Positions 44,259 through 53,158 of a stretch of DNA of 64,000 nt are shown in pieces. The stretch's first letter is position 1, and each line of letters opens with the position of its first letter. The notes beneath the pieces were generated by a model that had not been told where the DNA came from, made no database searches, and saw only the letters and a list, made by a program, of their open reading frames with translations. A program made the translations under genes and the position numbers. Origin of the DNA: CADEED01 sp039930985 (GTDB lineage Bacteria > Pseudomonadota > Gammaproteobacteria > Steroidobacterales > Steroidobacteraceae); NCBI GenBank assembly GCA_039930985.1, contig JBDTSV010000175.1:29737-93736 (forward strand), in the 5' to 3' direction.

Positions 44259-46880
44259 ATGCGCAGGATGGCACTGTCCGCGGCTCTCGCTTTGCTCCTC
44301 GCCGGGCTCGCTCACGCGGCTGGCGACGATTACCCGGTCGGGCCGCTGCCGCACACGGTGAAGCCAAAAGCTTATCGACTCGCGCTCACCATCGATCCAT
44401 CGCGCAAGGATTTCAGCGGCCACACCGAGATCGACGCGACGCTCATCAAGCCGGCGCGCATCATCTTCCTGCACGGCAGCGACCTGCACGTGAGCCGCGC
44501 CAGGGTGAAGTCGAAATCGGGAGACCTTGCGGCCACGTATACGGAATTGGGGAAGTCGGGAGTCGTGCGACTCGATCTGCCGAAGGAATTGCCGGCCGGC
44601 GACATCACGCTTTCCTTCGACTATTCCGCCGATTTCCATGAGGGTGCCGAAGGCCTGTTCCATGCGGAAGTGGGCGGCGCCTGGTACGCGTGGACGCAGA
44701 TGGAACCCATCGATGCGCGCCGCATGTTCCCGGGCTTCGATGAGCCGGGGTTCAAGACGCCGTTCACGGTCAGCGTCACCGCGCCGAACAAACTCAAGGT
44801 CATCGCCAACTCGCCGGCGGTCGGGACGACACCGGCCGGTGAGCTGACCACGCACCGCTTCGCGCCGACGCCGCCGCTTCCAACCTACCTCGTGGCGCTG
44901 GGCGTCGGCGATTTCGACATCGTCGAGACGTCGGTGCCGCCGAACGCCGTGCGCAAGCAACCGCTGCCCATGCGCATCATCGCGACCAAGGGTCAGTTGC
45001 CGCGCATGCAGCTTGCGGCGCGCGAATCGCCGAAGCTCGTGGAGCTCACCGAGAAATACCTCGGCATTCCGTTTCCGTACGCGAAGCTCGATCTTCTGGC
45101 CACGCCGATCCTCGGCGGCGCGATGGAAAACGCCGGCCTCATCATTTCCGACGACACGCTGATGTTGCTCGCCGACGATGCGCCGTTCCGGCAGATCCGC
45201 GGTTTCGCCGAGGTCACCGCCCACGAGATCGCGCATCAATGGTTCGGCGATCTCGTCACACCCTCGTGGTGGACCGACATCTGGCTCAATGAAAGTTTCG
45301 CCGAGTGGCTCGGCAAGAAAATCGGCGATCAGTGGCGGCCGGAGCTCGGCATCGCCACGAGCGAGATCCAGGACGCGTTCGAAGGCATGGAGGCAGACTC
45401 GCTGGGCGCCGGACGTCCGATTCGGCAGACCATCACCGACAACCGGCAGGTCAACAGCGCCTTCGACGACATCACCTACAAGAAGGGCAGCCAGGTGCTG
45501 TCGATGTTCGAGACATTCATCGGCCCGAAAAATTTCGTGAAGGGCGTCAACCTGCACCTGACGCGCTATCGCCACGGCAACGCGACCGCCGATGACTTCT
45601 TCCGCTCGCTGGCCGAAGTCGCAGGCAATGCGAAGGTCGTGGATGCCATGCGCACGTTCACCGACCAGACCGGCGTCCCGATGGTGACAGTGACCGAAAC
45701 TCCGGATGGCATCTCGCTCGCGCAGGCGCGCTATCGGCCGCTGGGGGTCGCGGCGGGCGCCGCGCAAACCTGGCAGATCCCGCTGTGCCTTGGTCGTGGT
45801 GAGACTCGCAGCTGTCATCTGCTGCAGAGCGCATCCACAAAAATCCCGGCTTTCGCCGGCACGGGCGCGCTCATGCCGAACGCGGGTGGTGCCGGTTACT
45901 ACCGATTCCGCCTGAGCGATGCGGGCTGGGATCAATTGATCGCCGGCGCCGGCAAACTACCCGGGCGCGAGGCGCTCGCGCTCGCCGACAGCCTGTGGGC
46001 GGACTTCGCCGCCGGCACCGGAAGCTTCGATCGCGTGATCGCTGCCGCGCGCGCACTGAGCACCCACCAGGAACGGCTTGCCGTGACTGAACTTGCGAAC
46101 CGGCTCGCCGGGCTCGCCAACAGCACGCTGAGCAGGGAGCAGCTGCCGCAGTACTCCGCGCTCATGCGGTCTATCTACGGTCCGAGACTCGCGTCGATTG
46201 GCTTCGATCCGAAGGCGGGCGCGCACGCGCGCGAGTCCTCGCAGGCGCAGTCGCTGCGCCAGTCGCTCGTGCCGTTGGTCGCGCTCGAGGGCCGGGATCC
46301 CAAGCTGCGCGCCCAGCTCGTCGCCGCCGCAGAAGCGTACCTGGGTGGCGACACGCAGGCGCTGGATGTGGCCTTTCGTCCGGCCGCATTGGAAGCGGCG
46401 GTGCAGGATCGCGGCATTCCCTTCATGAAGCGCCTGCAGGAAACCATGCTCGAGTCGACCGACTCGCTGTTCCGACAGAACAGTGTGATCGCGCTCGGCG
46501 GAGCCGATTCGCCAGAGCTCGCCGAGGAATCGCTGCGCCTCGCGTTTACACCCGGGATGCAGTCGCTCGAAACCGTACGCATGATTTTCGCGCTGTCGGT
46601 TCAGCCGGGCGCGCGCGAGTCAGTCACCGGGTTTGCGGAGAAGAACTTCAAACGCCTGCTCGAAGCGTTTCCCGGTTTCCTTCACCCGCGAATGGTGGAG
46701 TTGTTTGGCGGCTACTGCTCGAAGGCGGATATCGCGCGCGTCGATCAGTGGATCCAGCCGAAGCTGGCGGAGCTGGGTGGCGGCGAACTGGAGTTGTCGC
46801 AAACCAAGGAGCGCATCGCGCTGTGCGTGGCGCTCAAGGACGCCAAGGGAGAAGAAATCGGCCGCGCGCTCTCTCACTAG
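44259..46880 (+). CDS. M1-family zinc aminopeptidase
   Basis: 873 aa from ATG 44259, opening with a signal peptide (LSAALALLLAGLAHA). M1 marks: GGAMENAG exopeptidase motif, zinc site AHEIAHQWFGD with the distant Glu in WLNESFAEW, DDITYKKGSQVLSMFE with the catalytic Tyr region, and an ERAP1-like C-terminal helical domain. It removes N-terminal residues from peptides in the periplasm or outside. Upstream, 43932-44258 contains no gene but holds a 9-bp hairpin (44142-44165). Its stop codon lies inside another inverted repeat. Confidence 0.95.
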   Translation: MRRMALSAALALLLAGLAHAAGDDYPVGPLPHTVKPKAYRLALTIDPSRKDFSGHTEIDATLIKPARIIFLHGSDLHVSRARVKSKSGDLAATYTELGKSGVVRLDLPKELPAGDITLSFDYSADFHEGAEGLFHAEVGGAWYAWTQMEPIDARRMFPGFDEPGFKTPFTVSVTAPNKLKVIANSPAVGTTPAGELTTHRFAPTPPLPTYLVALGVGDFDIVETSVPPNAVRKQPLPMRIIATKGQLPRMQLAARESPKLVELTEKYLGIPFPYAKLDLLATPILGGAMENAGLIISDDTLMLLADDAPFRQIRGFAEVTAHEIAHQWFGDLVTPSWWTDIWLNESFAEWLGKKIGDQWRPELGIATSEIQDAFEGMEADSLGAGRPIRQTITDNRQVNSAFDDITYKKGSQVLSMFETFIGPKNFVKGVNLHLTRYRHGNATADDFFRSLAEVAGNAKVVDAMRTFTDQTGVPMVTVTETPDGISLAQARYRPLGVAAGAAQTWQIPLCLGRGETRSCHLLQSASTKIPAFAGTGALMPNAGGAGYYRFRLSDAGWDQLIAGAGKLPGREALALADSLWADFAAGTGSFDRVIAAARALSTHQERLAVTELANRLAGLANSTLSREQLPQYSALMRSIYGPRLASIGFDPKAGAHARESSQAQSLRQSLVPLVALEGRDPKLRAQLVAAAEAYLGGDTQALDVAFRPAALEAAVQDRGIPFMKRLQETMLESTDSLFRQNSVIALGGADSPELAEESLRLAFTPGMQSLETVRMIFALSVQPGARESVTGFAEKNFKRLLEAFPGFLHPRMVELFGGYCSKADIARVDQWIQPKLAELGGGELELSQTKERIALCVALKDAKGEEIGRALSH

Positions 46881-46889
46881 AGAGCGCGC
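46864..46889. terminator. Hairpin spanning the M1 stop codon, between convergent genes
   Basis: GCGCGCTCTCT (46864-46874) and AGAGAGCGCGC (46879-46889) form a perfect 11-bp stem with loop CACT. The stop codon TAG (46878-46880) lies at the loop and start of the right arm. The DUF4412 gene ends convergently at 46907. Only a short T-rich stretch follows on the minus strand (TTTCTTCTCCC). Confidence 0.5.
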
Positions 46890-46906
46890 CATGAGTGCGA
46901 TGCCGA

Positions 46907-47701
46907 TCAGTGCGGCGGCATCATCGGCATTTCCATTTTCTTGTAGCCGGCCGGCACTTCGAAGGCGGAGGCAGGAATGGATTCCTCCACCCATTTCGTC
47001 AGCACAGTTTCCGTGGAGCGGAACTTGCCGTCGCCCTCGTAGAAACGCGTACGTACCGGATAACCATTGATGGCCGCGAAGGCTCTCGCGGTCTGGTCCG
47101 CATTCGGATTCGCTTTCGCGAGGTCTGCGAATGCCGCGGCCATGTCCTTGAACACCTTGTCGAGGTTTTCCTTGCCGGGCAGGGTGCTGTAAGGGACCAC
47201 GCACAGCTCTTCGAACAGCGCACCGTTCCGCGACATCGTCCAGACCTGGCAAGTGCGCCCTTCGACATTCCCCGTCTTGTTGAGATTCTTCGCTTCCCAG
47301 ACGTCGGGTTTGTCCGATCCGCCGACCGCGCCCATGCCGCCTGGAATCTTGTTGCCCATCATTTTTTCCATCATGGCGCGCTGTTCGGGCTTCATGTTCT
47401 TCATCTGTTCCTGCATGCGCTTCATGGTCGCGCCGGCCTGATCGGCCATCTTCTTCATGTCTTCCTTGGTCATCTCGCGATATTGCTGGCGCTTGTCGTC
47501 GACCATGATCATGGTCGAGCCCTTGAGGATCATGGCGCCCGTGGCGTGGTTAGTGCGCAGCACGCCGTTCTGGACCAGCATGGTCGTCGTACTGCCCTGT
47601 TGCGCCTTCGTCTTGATGTCGCGCGTGACGTTTTCGATGTGCACCCCGGCGAACGCAGCGCTCGCAAACAAGGTTGCACTCACGAACAGAAGTTTCTTCA
47701 T
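46907..47701 (-). CDS. DUF4412-like exported protein
   Basis: 264 aa from ATG 47701, with AGGA about 9 bases upstream and a signal peptide (LLFVSATLFASAAFA). It has an N-terminal beta part (VHIENVTRDIKTKAQQGST ... MIMVDDKRQQYREM) and a Met-rich helical stretch (MKRMQEQMKNMKPEQRAMME). A second beta part follows, with two Cys (GRTCQVWT, EELCVVP). This matches periplasmic DUF4412-type proteins of unknown role. It begins 11 bases after the OmpA lipoprotein stop on the same strand, so both are one transcript. Confidence 0.75.
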   Translation of the reverse strand: MKKLLFVSATLFASAAFAGVHIENVTRDIKTKAQQGSTTTMLVQNGVLRTNHATGAMILKGSTMIMVDDKRQQYREMTKEDMKKMADQAGATMKRMQEQMKNMKPEQRAMMEKMMGNKIPGGMGAVGGSDKPDVWEAKNLNKTGNVEGRTCQVWTMSRNGALFEELCVVPYSTLPGKENLDKVFKDMAAAFADLAKANPNADQTARAFAAINGYPVRTRFYEGDGKFRSTETVLTKWVEESIPASAFEVPAGYKKMEMPMMPPH

Positions 47702-47712
47702 GGCGATGTTCC

Positions 47713-48837
47713 TCAATTGGTCTTGACGAGTTCGACGCGGCGGTTCTTCGCGCGCCCCTCGTCGGTGGAATTGTCGGCAATCGGCTTGTCGGGCCCGAAG
47801 CCCTTCGATGCGAGGCGCGACGGATCGACACCGAGGCCGACCAGCGCGCCCAGCACGCTGCGCGCCCGTGACGTCGCGAGCGCGCGGTTGTGCTCGGCGC
47901 CACCGGAATTGTCGGTGTGTCCCTCGATCGAAAGTTTCAGCGACTCGTCGGAGGTCAGCAGCTTGTTGACCTCGGCGATGAGGGGTTGCGCGTCAGGGCG
48001 CAGCGTCGCCTTGTCGGTGTCGAAATTGATGTAGAGCGCCACCCGGCCCTTGGCCTCGAGCTCTTTCTTCATGGCCGCGGCGTCGAGGAAACCGATGGAG
48101 GACTTCATTCCCTGCTTCTCGAGCACCACGACGAATCCCATGGACGGAATGATCGCTCCCGCACTGACGTGAACCCAGTATTCCTTGTCAGCGGTGCGGA
48201 TGAGGAAGGTGTGATGCTCGGCTTCGGGCACCGCGGGCGCGGCGGCGGCCCAGTACTTTTCGATCTGTTCGCGACCGCCCGCGGCCGCGATCACCTCGGG
48301 TGTGAGCTGAACGCTGCTGATCTTGCGGCCACCGAGCGCGGCGATCGCATTCTCGTAATTGCGCAGGAACTCGAGCTCCGAGTAATGATGGTCGGCCGGT
48401 GAGTTGCCGAGGTTGTACTGGAACAGCGCCTCGCGTCCTTCCTGCGTGACGAGTTTGCCGCCGGCGATGAAGTAGTGCCGGTCGAACGACTTCACCGCGT
48501 CAGTGCCCTTGAGATCGTTCTCGAGCCCTTCGGGATCCTTGAAGAACGGAAACGGCGGCAGGCTCGCCGAGGTGGGCGCTACGGAACTCACATCGAAGTC
48601 CGCGGCCATCGTTGCCATCGGCGGCGCGCCGTCGGAAGTGGGCAGGCTCGTGTTGCCGGCCGAACCGGAATCGCCTGACTCGGAGTCCGAGGTTGGCAGC
48701 GTCGCCGGACCCGACGGCATCTGCTCGGCGACCGCGGCATCGGCTTCGCGCCGCTCGGTCGCCTGGTCTTTTTTCGAGCAGGCCGTGAGCGCTACCAACG
48801 CGAGGATGACAACTAAGCCAACGGTACGTATGGTCAT
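47713..48837 (-). CDS. OmpA-family peptidoglycan-binding lipoprotein
   Basis: 374 aa from ATG 48837, with GGAGG just upstream. The lipobox is LVALTACS. A Ser/Asp/Gly-rich linker follows, then an unassigned domain (LPPFPFFKDPEGLEND, DRHYFIAGGKLVTQEGRE, KEYWVHVSAG). The C-terminal OmpA domain has INFDTDKATLRPDAQPLI, EGHTDNSGG with conserved Asp and Arg (NRALATSRARSV), and KNRRVELVK. It tethers the outer membrane to peptidoglycan. It is divergent from a second OmpA-type lipoprotein across 147 bases, so the two arms probably share a control region. Confidence 0.9.
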   Translation of the reverse strand: MTIRTVGLVVILALVALTACSKKDQATERREADAAVAEQMPSGPATLPTSDSESGDSGSAGNTSLPTSDGAPPMATMAADFDVSSVAPTSASLPPFPFFKDPEGLENDLKGTDAVKSFDRHYFIAGGKLVTQEGREALFQYNLGNSPADHHYSELEFLRNYENAIAALGGRKISSVQLTPEVIAAAGGREQIEKYWAAAAPAVPEAEHHTFLIRTADKEYWVHVSAGAIIPSMGFVVVLEKQGMKSSIGFLDAAAMKKELEAKGRVALYINFDTDKATLRPDAQPLIAEVNKLLTSDESLKLSIEGHTDNSGGAEHNRALATSRARSVLGALVGLGVDPSRLASKGFGPDKPIADNSTDEGRAKNRRVELVKTN

Positions 48838-48984
48838 CGAGTCCTCCAGAGCAATCGCGCCGGACTGTGCCGCGAAACCGCGCTGCATGCAAAGGGGGCT
48901 GCCCGCGAATGTGCGCGACTTTGAACCATGCACGGTCCAGCGTACAGTGCGCGCGCCAAGATGCGCGTTTTCGGGAGGCTACGC

Positions 48985-50667
48985 ATGTCTCGAATGTTAG
49001 TCGGGTCGTGGGCGGCGTTTGCCAGCCTCGTTCTTCTCGTCGGTTGCGGCAAGAAAGAAGAATCACCGTCGGCGTCTGCTTCCACCGAGGAAGAAGAAGT
49101 CCCCGACTCGATGATTTCTTCCGGCCCCACTTCCCTCAAGGACATGGTCGCCGAGCAGAAGCGCGCCGAGGCGGACAAGATGGCCGAGGTCAATCGCATC
49201 CGCTATCAGACCTGGGAAAACATGATCAAGGCGAAGGAGTCGCAAGGCCCCGAAGGCGTACGTCAGGCGCAGATCACGCGGCTGCAATTCGAGTATCAGA
49301 AGCTCGAGTGGGATCCGAATTCGGATCCCGAAAAGAAGGCGGCAGCCAAGCTGAAATTCCTGATGGAGCAGCAGCGCGATGGCAAGCACAAGGCCATCAT
49401 CAAACAACCCAAACTCGATCTGCCGCCCGACTGGGCTGCCACCCACCGTGAGGTGAAGAACGCGAAGGAAGCGGAGCTCCTCGTGCAGGTGGGCGACATC
49501 GACAATCTCGGCTTCGGGTGGCCGATGAATTTCGATCCGTTCTCCGGTGAGTCGACGCCGCCGCACCGATTCCCGTGGACGCCCGAGCCTGACGATCCGC
49601 AGGCAACCGACAAGATCATGGTGAGTTCAGGCGGGCCATTCGAGTCGGCCGTGCACGATGGTTATGCGCAGGAAACGATGCGCGATGAAAATCAGCCGCT
49701 GCCGCTCGTCATCCAGTTCGATCCCGCCGGCGTCGTGATCAAAGGCGCGGTGCTGCAACTCTTCGTCGATGATTTCCAGGCGCCGGAGCTCAAGACGCAT
49801 TTCCTCGTGACGCTCGACGGGCGTCCCGCGTCCGACATCGAGACCACGATCAACAAGCTCAGCCAGTCGGGGCCGATCGGCAAGCTCATCACGGTCAAGT
49901 TGCTGCCCGAATACCTCGGCCTGCTCGACGACGGCAAGCTCGAGATCATGATCGACGATCCGACCACCGTGGCAGCCGATGGGTTCGCCTTTGACTTCGC
50001 TCGTCTGCTCATCAACCCGAAGGGATTTACGTACTCAGGTTCCATCCGCGGCGTGGTGCTCGACAAGGAAACCGAGAAACCGATCGACGGCGCGCTCGTA
50101 TCGGCCGCCAACGTGCAGAAGGCCACGACCGGTCCGGATGGCAAGTTCGAGCTCAAGGAAGTGCCCGCCGGACTCGTCGTCACCACCGGCAGCCACCCGG
50201 ACTACATCACGGGTTCGGAGCAGGAAGATCTGCTCGCCGGCAAGGTCGTTGAAATCGAGCTGCGGCTCGAGCGCGTGAAGAACGAAGACCTGGCCGAGCG
50301 GCTCGAGAACGACGGCAAAGTCGATCTCTACGGCATCTACTTCGACACGGACAAGGCGACGCTCAAGTCCGAATCCGAAGCGACGCTCAACCAGGTGCTC
50401 TCGATGCTCAAGGGCAAGCCCACGCTTCGCATCGAGATCGGCGGCCACACCGATTCGCAGGCGGCCGATAGCTACAACCTCGATCTGTCGAAGCGGCGCG
50501 CGCAGACAGTCATGAAATGGCTCATCGACAAGGGCATCGCCGCCACGCGTCTCACGGCGGTGGGCTTCGGCGAATCGAGTCCGGTGGCCGACAACGAAAC
50601 TGCCGCGGGACGCGCGCTCAATCGCCGCGTCGAGATCCGCGATATCACGAAGGAAGGGAGCAAATGA
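48985..50667 (+). CDS. OmpA-family lipoprotein with a carboxypeptidase-regulatory-like domain
   Basis: 560 aa from ATG 48985, preceded by a strong GGGAGG site (48973-48978). The lipobox is LVLLVGCG, then an acidic linker (STEEEEVPDS) and a charged helical region (~45-130: LKDMVAEQKRAEADKMAEV). The middle is a beta-rich domain with LPLVIQFDPAGVVIKGAVLQ. A CarboxypepD_reg-like fold follows (GSIRGVVLDKETEKPIDGALV, TGPDGKFELKEVPAG). The OmpA domain at the end has IYFDTDKATLKSESEATL, GGHTDSQAADSYN, SKRRAQTV and LNRRVEI. Its last codon overlaps the next start (ATGA, 50664-50667), the first link of a coupled three-gene operon. Confidence 0.88.
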   Translation: MSRMLVGSWAAFASLVLLVGCGKKEESPSASASTEEEEVPDSMISSGPTSLKDMVAEQKRAEADKMAEVNRIRYQTWENMIKAKESQGPEGVRQAQITRLQFEYQKLEWDPNSDPEKKAAAKLKFLMEQQRDGKHKAIIKQPKLDLPPDWAATHREVKNAKEAELLVQVGDIDNLGFGWPMNFDPFSGESTPPHRFPWTPEPDDPQATDKIMVSSGGPFESAVHDGYAQETMRDENQPLPLVIQFDPAGVVIKGAVLQLFVDDFQAPELKTHFLVTLDGRPASDIETTINKLSQSGPIGKLITVKLLPEYLGLLDDGKLEIMIDDPTTVAADGFAFDFARLLINPKGFTYSGSIRGVVLDKETEKPIDGALVSAANVQKATTGPDGKFELKEVPAGLVVTTGSHPDYITGSEQEDLLAGKVVEIELRLERVKNEDLAERLENDGKVDLYGIYFDTDKATLKSESEATLNQVLSMLKGKPTLRIEIGGHTDSQAADSYNLDLSKRRAQTVMKWLIDKGIAATRLTAVGFGESSPVADNETAAGRALNRRVEIRDITKEGSK

Positions 50668-51227
50668 TGAAGTGCAAGCTGCTGATCGCGGTTTTGCTGT
50701 TCGCGTCCGTGTCGGTCGCGTCGGCGCAGGCGCCGATCCAGGTGTACAAGCTCGATCTGCGCAAGGTGCCCGACATTCCGGAAGGCGACGCCGCGTTGGT
50801 GTCGGGCGAGGCCGGCAGCGTGCCGGACCGGTTCTTCGTCGAAAATCTCTACATGCTGAAGCCCGTTTCGGTCACGGTGCGCGCGGTGAATCCGGGCGGC
50901 GTCGTCAACGTGAAACTGACGAAAGAAAAGTGGGACGACGTACTGCGCGAGGCGACCACCGGCCAGGACAGTCAAGTCAATTTCAAATTCCGGGTTCAGG
51001 GTCAGTTCCAGATCTCGATCACTTCACCGACGCCTAACACGCCTTACAAGATGGTGGTGTGGGTGGGCCCCGATGTCGTGCCGAAAACCAGGCCGGTATT
51101 CGTGCCGCAATCACAGTTCGCTGGCGGGGGCGGCATGCCGAGGTGGTTGTGGTGGGCAATCGGTGGCGGCGTCATCGCGCTCATCTTGTTAGCGCTGGTG
51201 TTCAAAAAGAGGAAGCAGGCGTCATGA
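50664..51227 (+). CDS. Exported protein with C-terminal membrane anchor (unknown)
   Basis: 187 aa starting at ATG 50664 inside the upstream stop, with a GGAAGGGAG site before it. A signal peptide (LLIAVLLFASVSVASAQ) leads a ~130-residue beta-type periplasmic domain (FFVENLYMLKPVSVTVRA, VNFKFRVQGQFQISIT), then a Gly-rich linker. One transmembrane helix follows (WWAIGGGVIALILLALVF) with a basic end (KKRKQ). The topology is type I, with the bulk in the periplasm. I do not recognise the family. Its stop overlaps the ATG of the repeat protein (51224-51227), so the three proteins are likely made in fixed ratio. Confidence 0.75.
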   Translation: MMKCKLLIAVLLFASVSVASAQAPIQVYKLDLRKVPDIPEGDAALVSGEAGSVPDRFFVENLYMLKPVSVTVRAVNPGGVVNVKLTKEKWDDVLREATTGQDSQVNFKFRVQGQFQISITSPTPNTPYKMVVWVGPDVVPKTRPVFVPQSQFAGGGGMPRWLWWAIGGGVIALILLALVFKKRKQAS

Positions 51228-52408
51228 AAAAGCTCGTCACCAAATCGTTGTCGATGGCAGTCGGCCTGGCGCTCGTCGCACCGATGCTCATGGCCCCCAC
51301 AGCCTTCACCGGCTCACTCGGCAGTTTCTCGGGCGCGAGCACCGGCGGCCAGAACGCGGGTTCATGGGACATTCCGTCGAACAGCAACGGCCAGAACAGC
51401 AATGGCCAGAACAGTAATGGCCAGAACAACCACGGCCAGAACGACTCAGGAAAGGCGGGCGACGCCTCCGGACAGAACAGCTCCGGGCAAAACTCGACAC
51501 AATCGAACGGCGGCCAGCGCGGTGCAGGTGAGCAGGATTCGGGCAAGGCTCGAGACAGCGGCGGTCAGCGCGGTCCGGGCGAGCAGGATTCAGGCAAAAG
51601 CGACGGCTCGCGGCAGAACGACAACGGCCAGAATTCGGGCAACAACGATGGCTCCCGGCAAAACGACAACGGCCAGGACTCCGGCAAGGGCGACGGCTCC
51701 CGGCAAAACGACAACGGCCAGAATTCGGGCAACAACGATGGCTCCCGGCAAAACGACGACGGCCAGGATTCCGGCAAGGGCGACGGCTCCCGGCAAAACG
51801 ATAACGGCCAGAATTCAGGCGACGATGGTTCCCGGCAAAATGACAACGGCCAGGACTCGGGCAAGGGCGATGGAAACGGCAGCGGCAGCGGCAGTGGAAG
51901 CGGAAGCAGTGGCGGCAGTGGCAGCGGCGGTCTGTTCCCGCCCCTCGATCCATCCGACGGCCAGTACGATCCGTCGAACAGTAACGGGAACGATCAGCAG
52001 GTTCCTTCGAGCTGTGCCGAAGAAGGATCCACGTGCGCGCAATGCGTGCAGCGCTACGAGGATTCCATCCAGTTCAACCGTCGCTATCTTCACGTCGCCT
52101 GGTCGACGACTCACGACACTTTGAAGATGACCAAGAAGGCGCTGGCCTTTGGTGATTCGGTCTCGGGCATCCACGCGACGCAGGGGCTTGCGTGGCAATT
52201 GGCCGGCCGGCCGCAGATCGAAGAGGCGGTCAACAGCTTGAACAAGACCTACTCGCGGAAATACCACCAGTATCTCGACCTCATCGACCATTCGCTGCAC
52301 GGCATGGCCCAGTGCGAGCAGGACAACTTCGCGATTCGCGATCTGTATTCGCGCTTCGGATTCCTCTACCTGGAGTTCATCAAGGCGCGCTACGAGAGCC
52401 CGGAATGA
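51224..52408 (+). CDS. Gln/Asn/Gly-rich tandem-repeat exported protein (unknown)
   Basis: 394 aa from ATG 51224. The signal peptide is KSLSMAVGLALVAPMLMAPTA. Residues ~45-75 hold five-residue NGQNS-type repeats. Residues 127-215 hold six units of about 15 residues (D-G-S-R-Q-N-D-N-G-Q-N/D-S-G-...), then a Gly/Ser tract. The C-terminal ~125 residues are a folded, helical-looking domain with Cys in SSCAEEGSTCAQC and AQCEQDN, suggesting a disulfide-stabilised head (AWSTTHDTLKMTKKAL, YSRKYHQYLDLIDHSLHG). I know no family match. Being last in the coupled operon with an OmpA lipoprotein and a membrane-anchored partner, it is plausibly a wall-spanning or surface component. Confidence 0.75.
   Translation: MKKLVTKSLSMAVGLALVAPMLMAPTAFTGSLGSFSGASTGGQNAGSWDIPSNSNGQNSNGQNSNGQNNHGQNDSGKAGDASGQNSSGQNSTQSNGGQRGAGEQDSGKARDSGGQRGPGEQDSGKSDGSRQNDNGQNSGNNDGSRQNDNGQDSGKGDGSRQNDNGQNSGNNDGSRQNDDGQDSGKGDGSRQNDNGQNSGDDGSRQNDNGQDSGKGDGNGSGSGSGSGSSGGSGSGGLFPPLDPSDGQYDPSNSNGNDQQVPSSCAEEGSTCAQCVQRYEDSIQFNRRYLHVAWSTTHDTLKMTKKALAFGDSVSGIHATQGLAWQLAGRPQIEEAVNSLNKTYSRKYHQYLDLIDHSLHGMAQCEQDNFAIRDLYSRFGFLYLEFIKARYESPE
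51602..51868 (+). repeat. Six 42-45 bp tandem repeats in the repeat-protein gene
   Basis: Units begin at 51602, 51647, 51692, 51737, 51782 and 51824. Odd units encode the N-G-Q-N-S-G-N-N form and even units the N-G-Q-D-S-G-K-G form, so the real period is about 90 bp. Unit 5 lacks one codon. Such in-frame arrays can expand or contract by slippage while keeping the reading frame. Confidence 0.85.
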
Positions 52409-52429
52409 GATCTCACGCAGTCCAGGCGG

Positions 52430-53101
52430 TTAGTTAGGCAGGCGATAGAGGAAGGTGCAGGCGGAGGGCGCGAAATGCATCCCACCGGCTGAGATCTCCC
52501 GCTCGCCGTGCGCTTCGTAGGTCGGCGGGGGCCCGGGTTGGTGCGCGAGCGATTCGATCGCGACGCCGTCCGCCTTGTCGATGAACATCAGCAGGAGCAG
52601 CGCGTGCTTGACGCCGGTCTTGTCCTGCAGAACGAAGCCGTCGCCAGCGGCCACGTCGTCAACGAGCTTGCCCGTGACGATGAGCGGTTCGCGGCGCACG
52701 TTGCGCGGCGCAGCCACGGTGTCGGCCGCCGGCGGTACGATCCACACCAGTGATTTGACGCGCGGCAGCTCGATATTCTTGAGTGCGGTCATGCCCGGTT
52801 GCAGGGGATCGAGTTCGGCGAGCCGCGATAGATAGACGCGTTCGAGACAGGCGGCATCCTTGCAGGCGTTGCGTACGGAGCGCAGCCAGTCGCGTTGATT
52901 CGGCGCGAGACAGGCGCCGCCGTTTCCGAGCGCGGCTCGCGCCGCGCGATAGTAGCGCCCCAGGTATTCATCGAGATCGGAGACGCGCGGGCTCGCGCAA
53001 ATCGCCTTCTCGGTGGCGGTTTCGGCCCGAGCACAATCGAATGATGCGGCATGAGCGACGGTCGCTGAGCACCACAGGGCGACGATGAGGATCGGGCGCA
53101 T
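52430..53101 (-). CDS. LprI-like (DUF1311) exported protein
   Basis: 223 aa from ATG 53101, with a signal peptide (ILIVALWCSATVAHA). The frame extends upstream to 53647, but only antisense to the SnoaL-like gene. The N-terminal part has the DUF1311 Cys pattern (FDCARAETATEKAICA, ACLAPNQRDWLRSVRNAC, ACLERVYLSRL) found in lysozyme-inhibitor-like LprI proteins. The C-terminal ~120 residues (VKSLVWIVPPAADT ... PSACTFLYRLP) are of unknown type. A role in resisting lytic enzymes or in wall homeostasis is possible. It is convergent with the envelope operon, 22 bases from its stop. Confidence 0.8.
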   Translation of the reverse strand: MRPILIVALWCSATVAHAASFDCARAETATEKAICASPRVSDLDEYLGRYYRAARAALGNGGACLAPNQRDWLRSVRNACKDAACLERVYLSRLAELDPLQPGMTALKNIELPRVKSLVWIVPPAADTVAAPRNVRREPLIVTGKLVDDVAAGDGFVLQDKTGVKHALLLLMFIDKADGVAIESLAHQPGPPPTYEAHGEREISAGGMHFAPSACTFLYRLPN

Positions 53102-53158
53102 GCTGTCTCCTGGTTGACGTCTGCGCGCATTATGCCGTGTACCCAAGGGAGATTGACC

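Noticed and set aside
51602..51868. Regular 45-bp repeats considered as a CRISPR array
   Set aside because: Units are contiguous coding repeats without spacers and lie in frame inside a protein gene; no cas genes are near.
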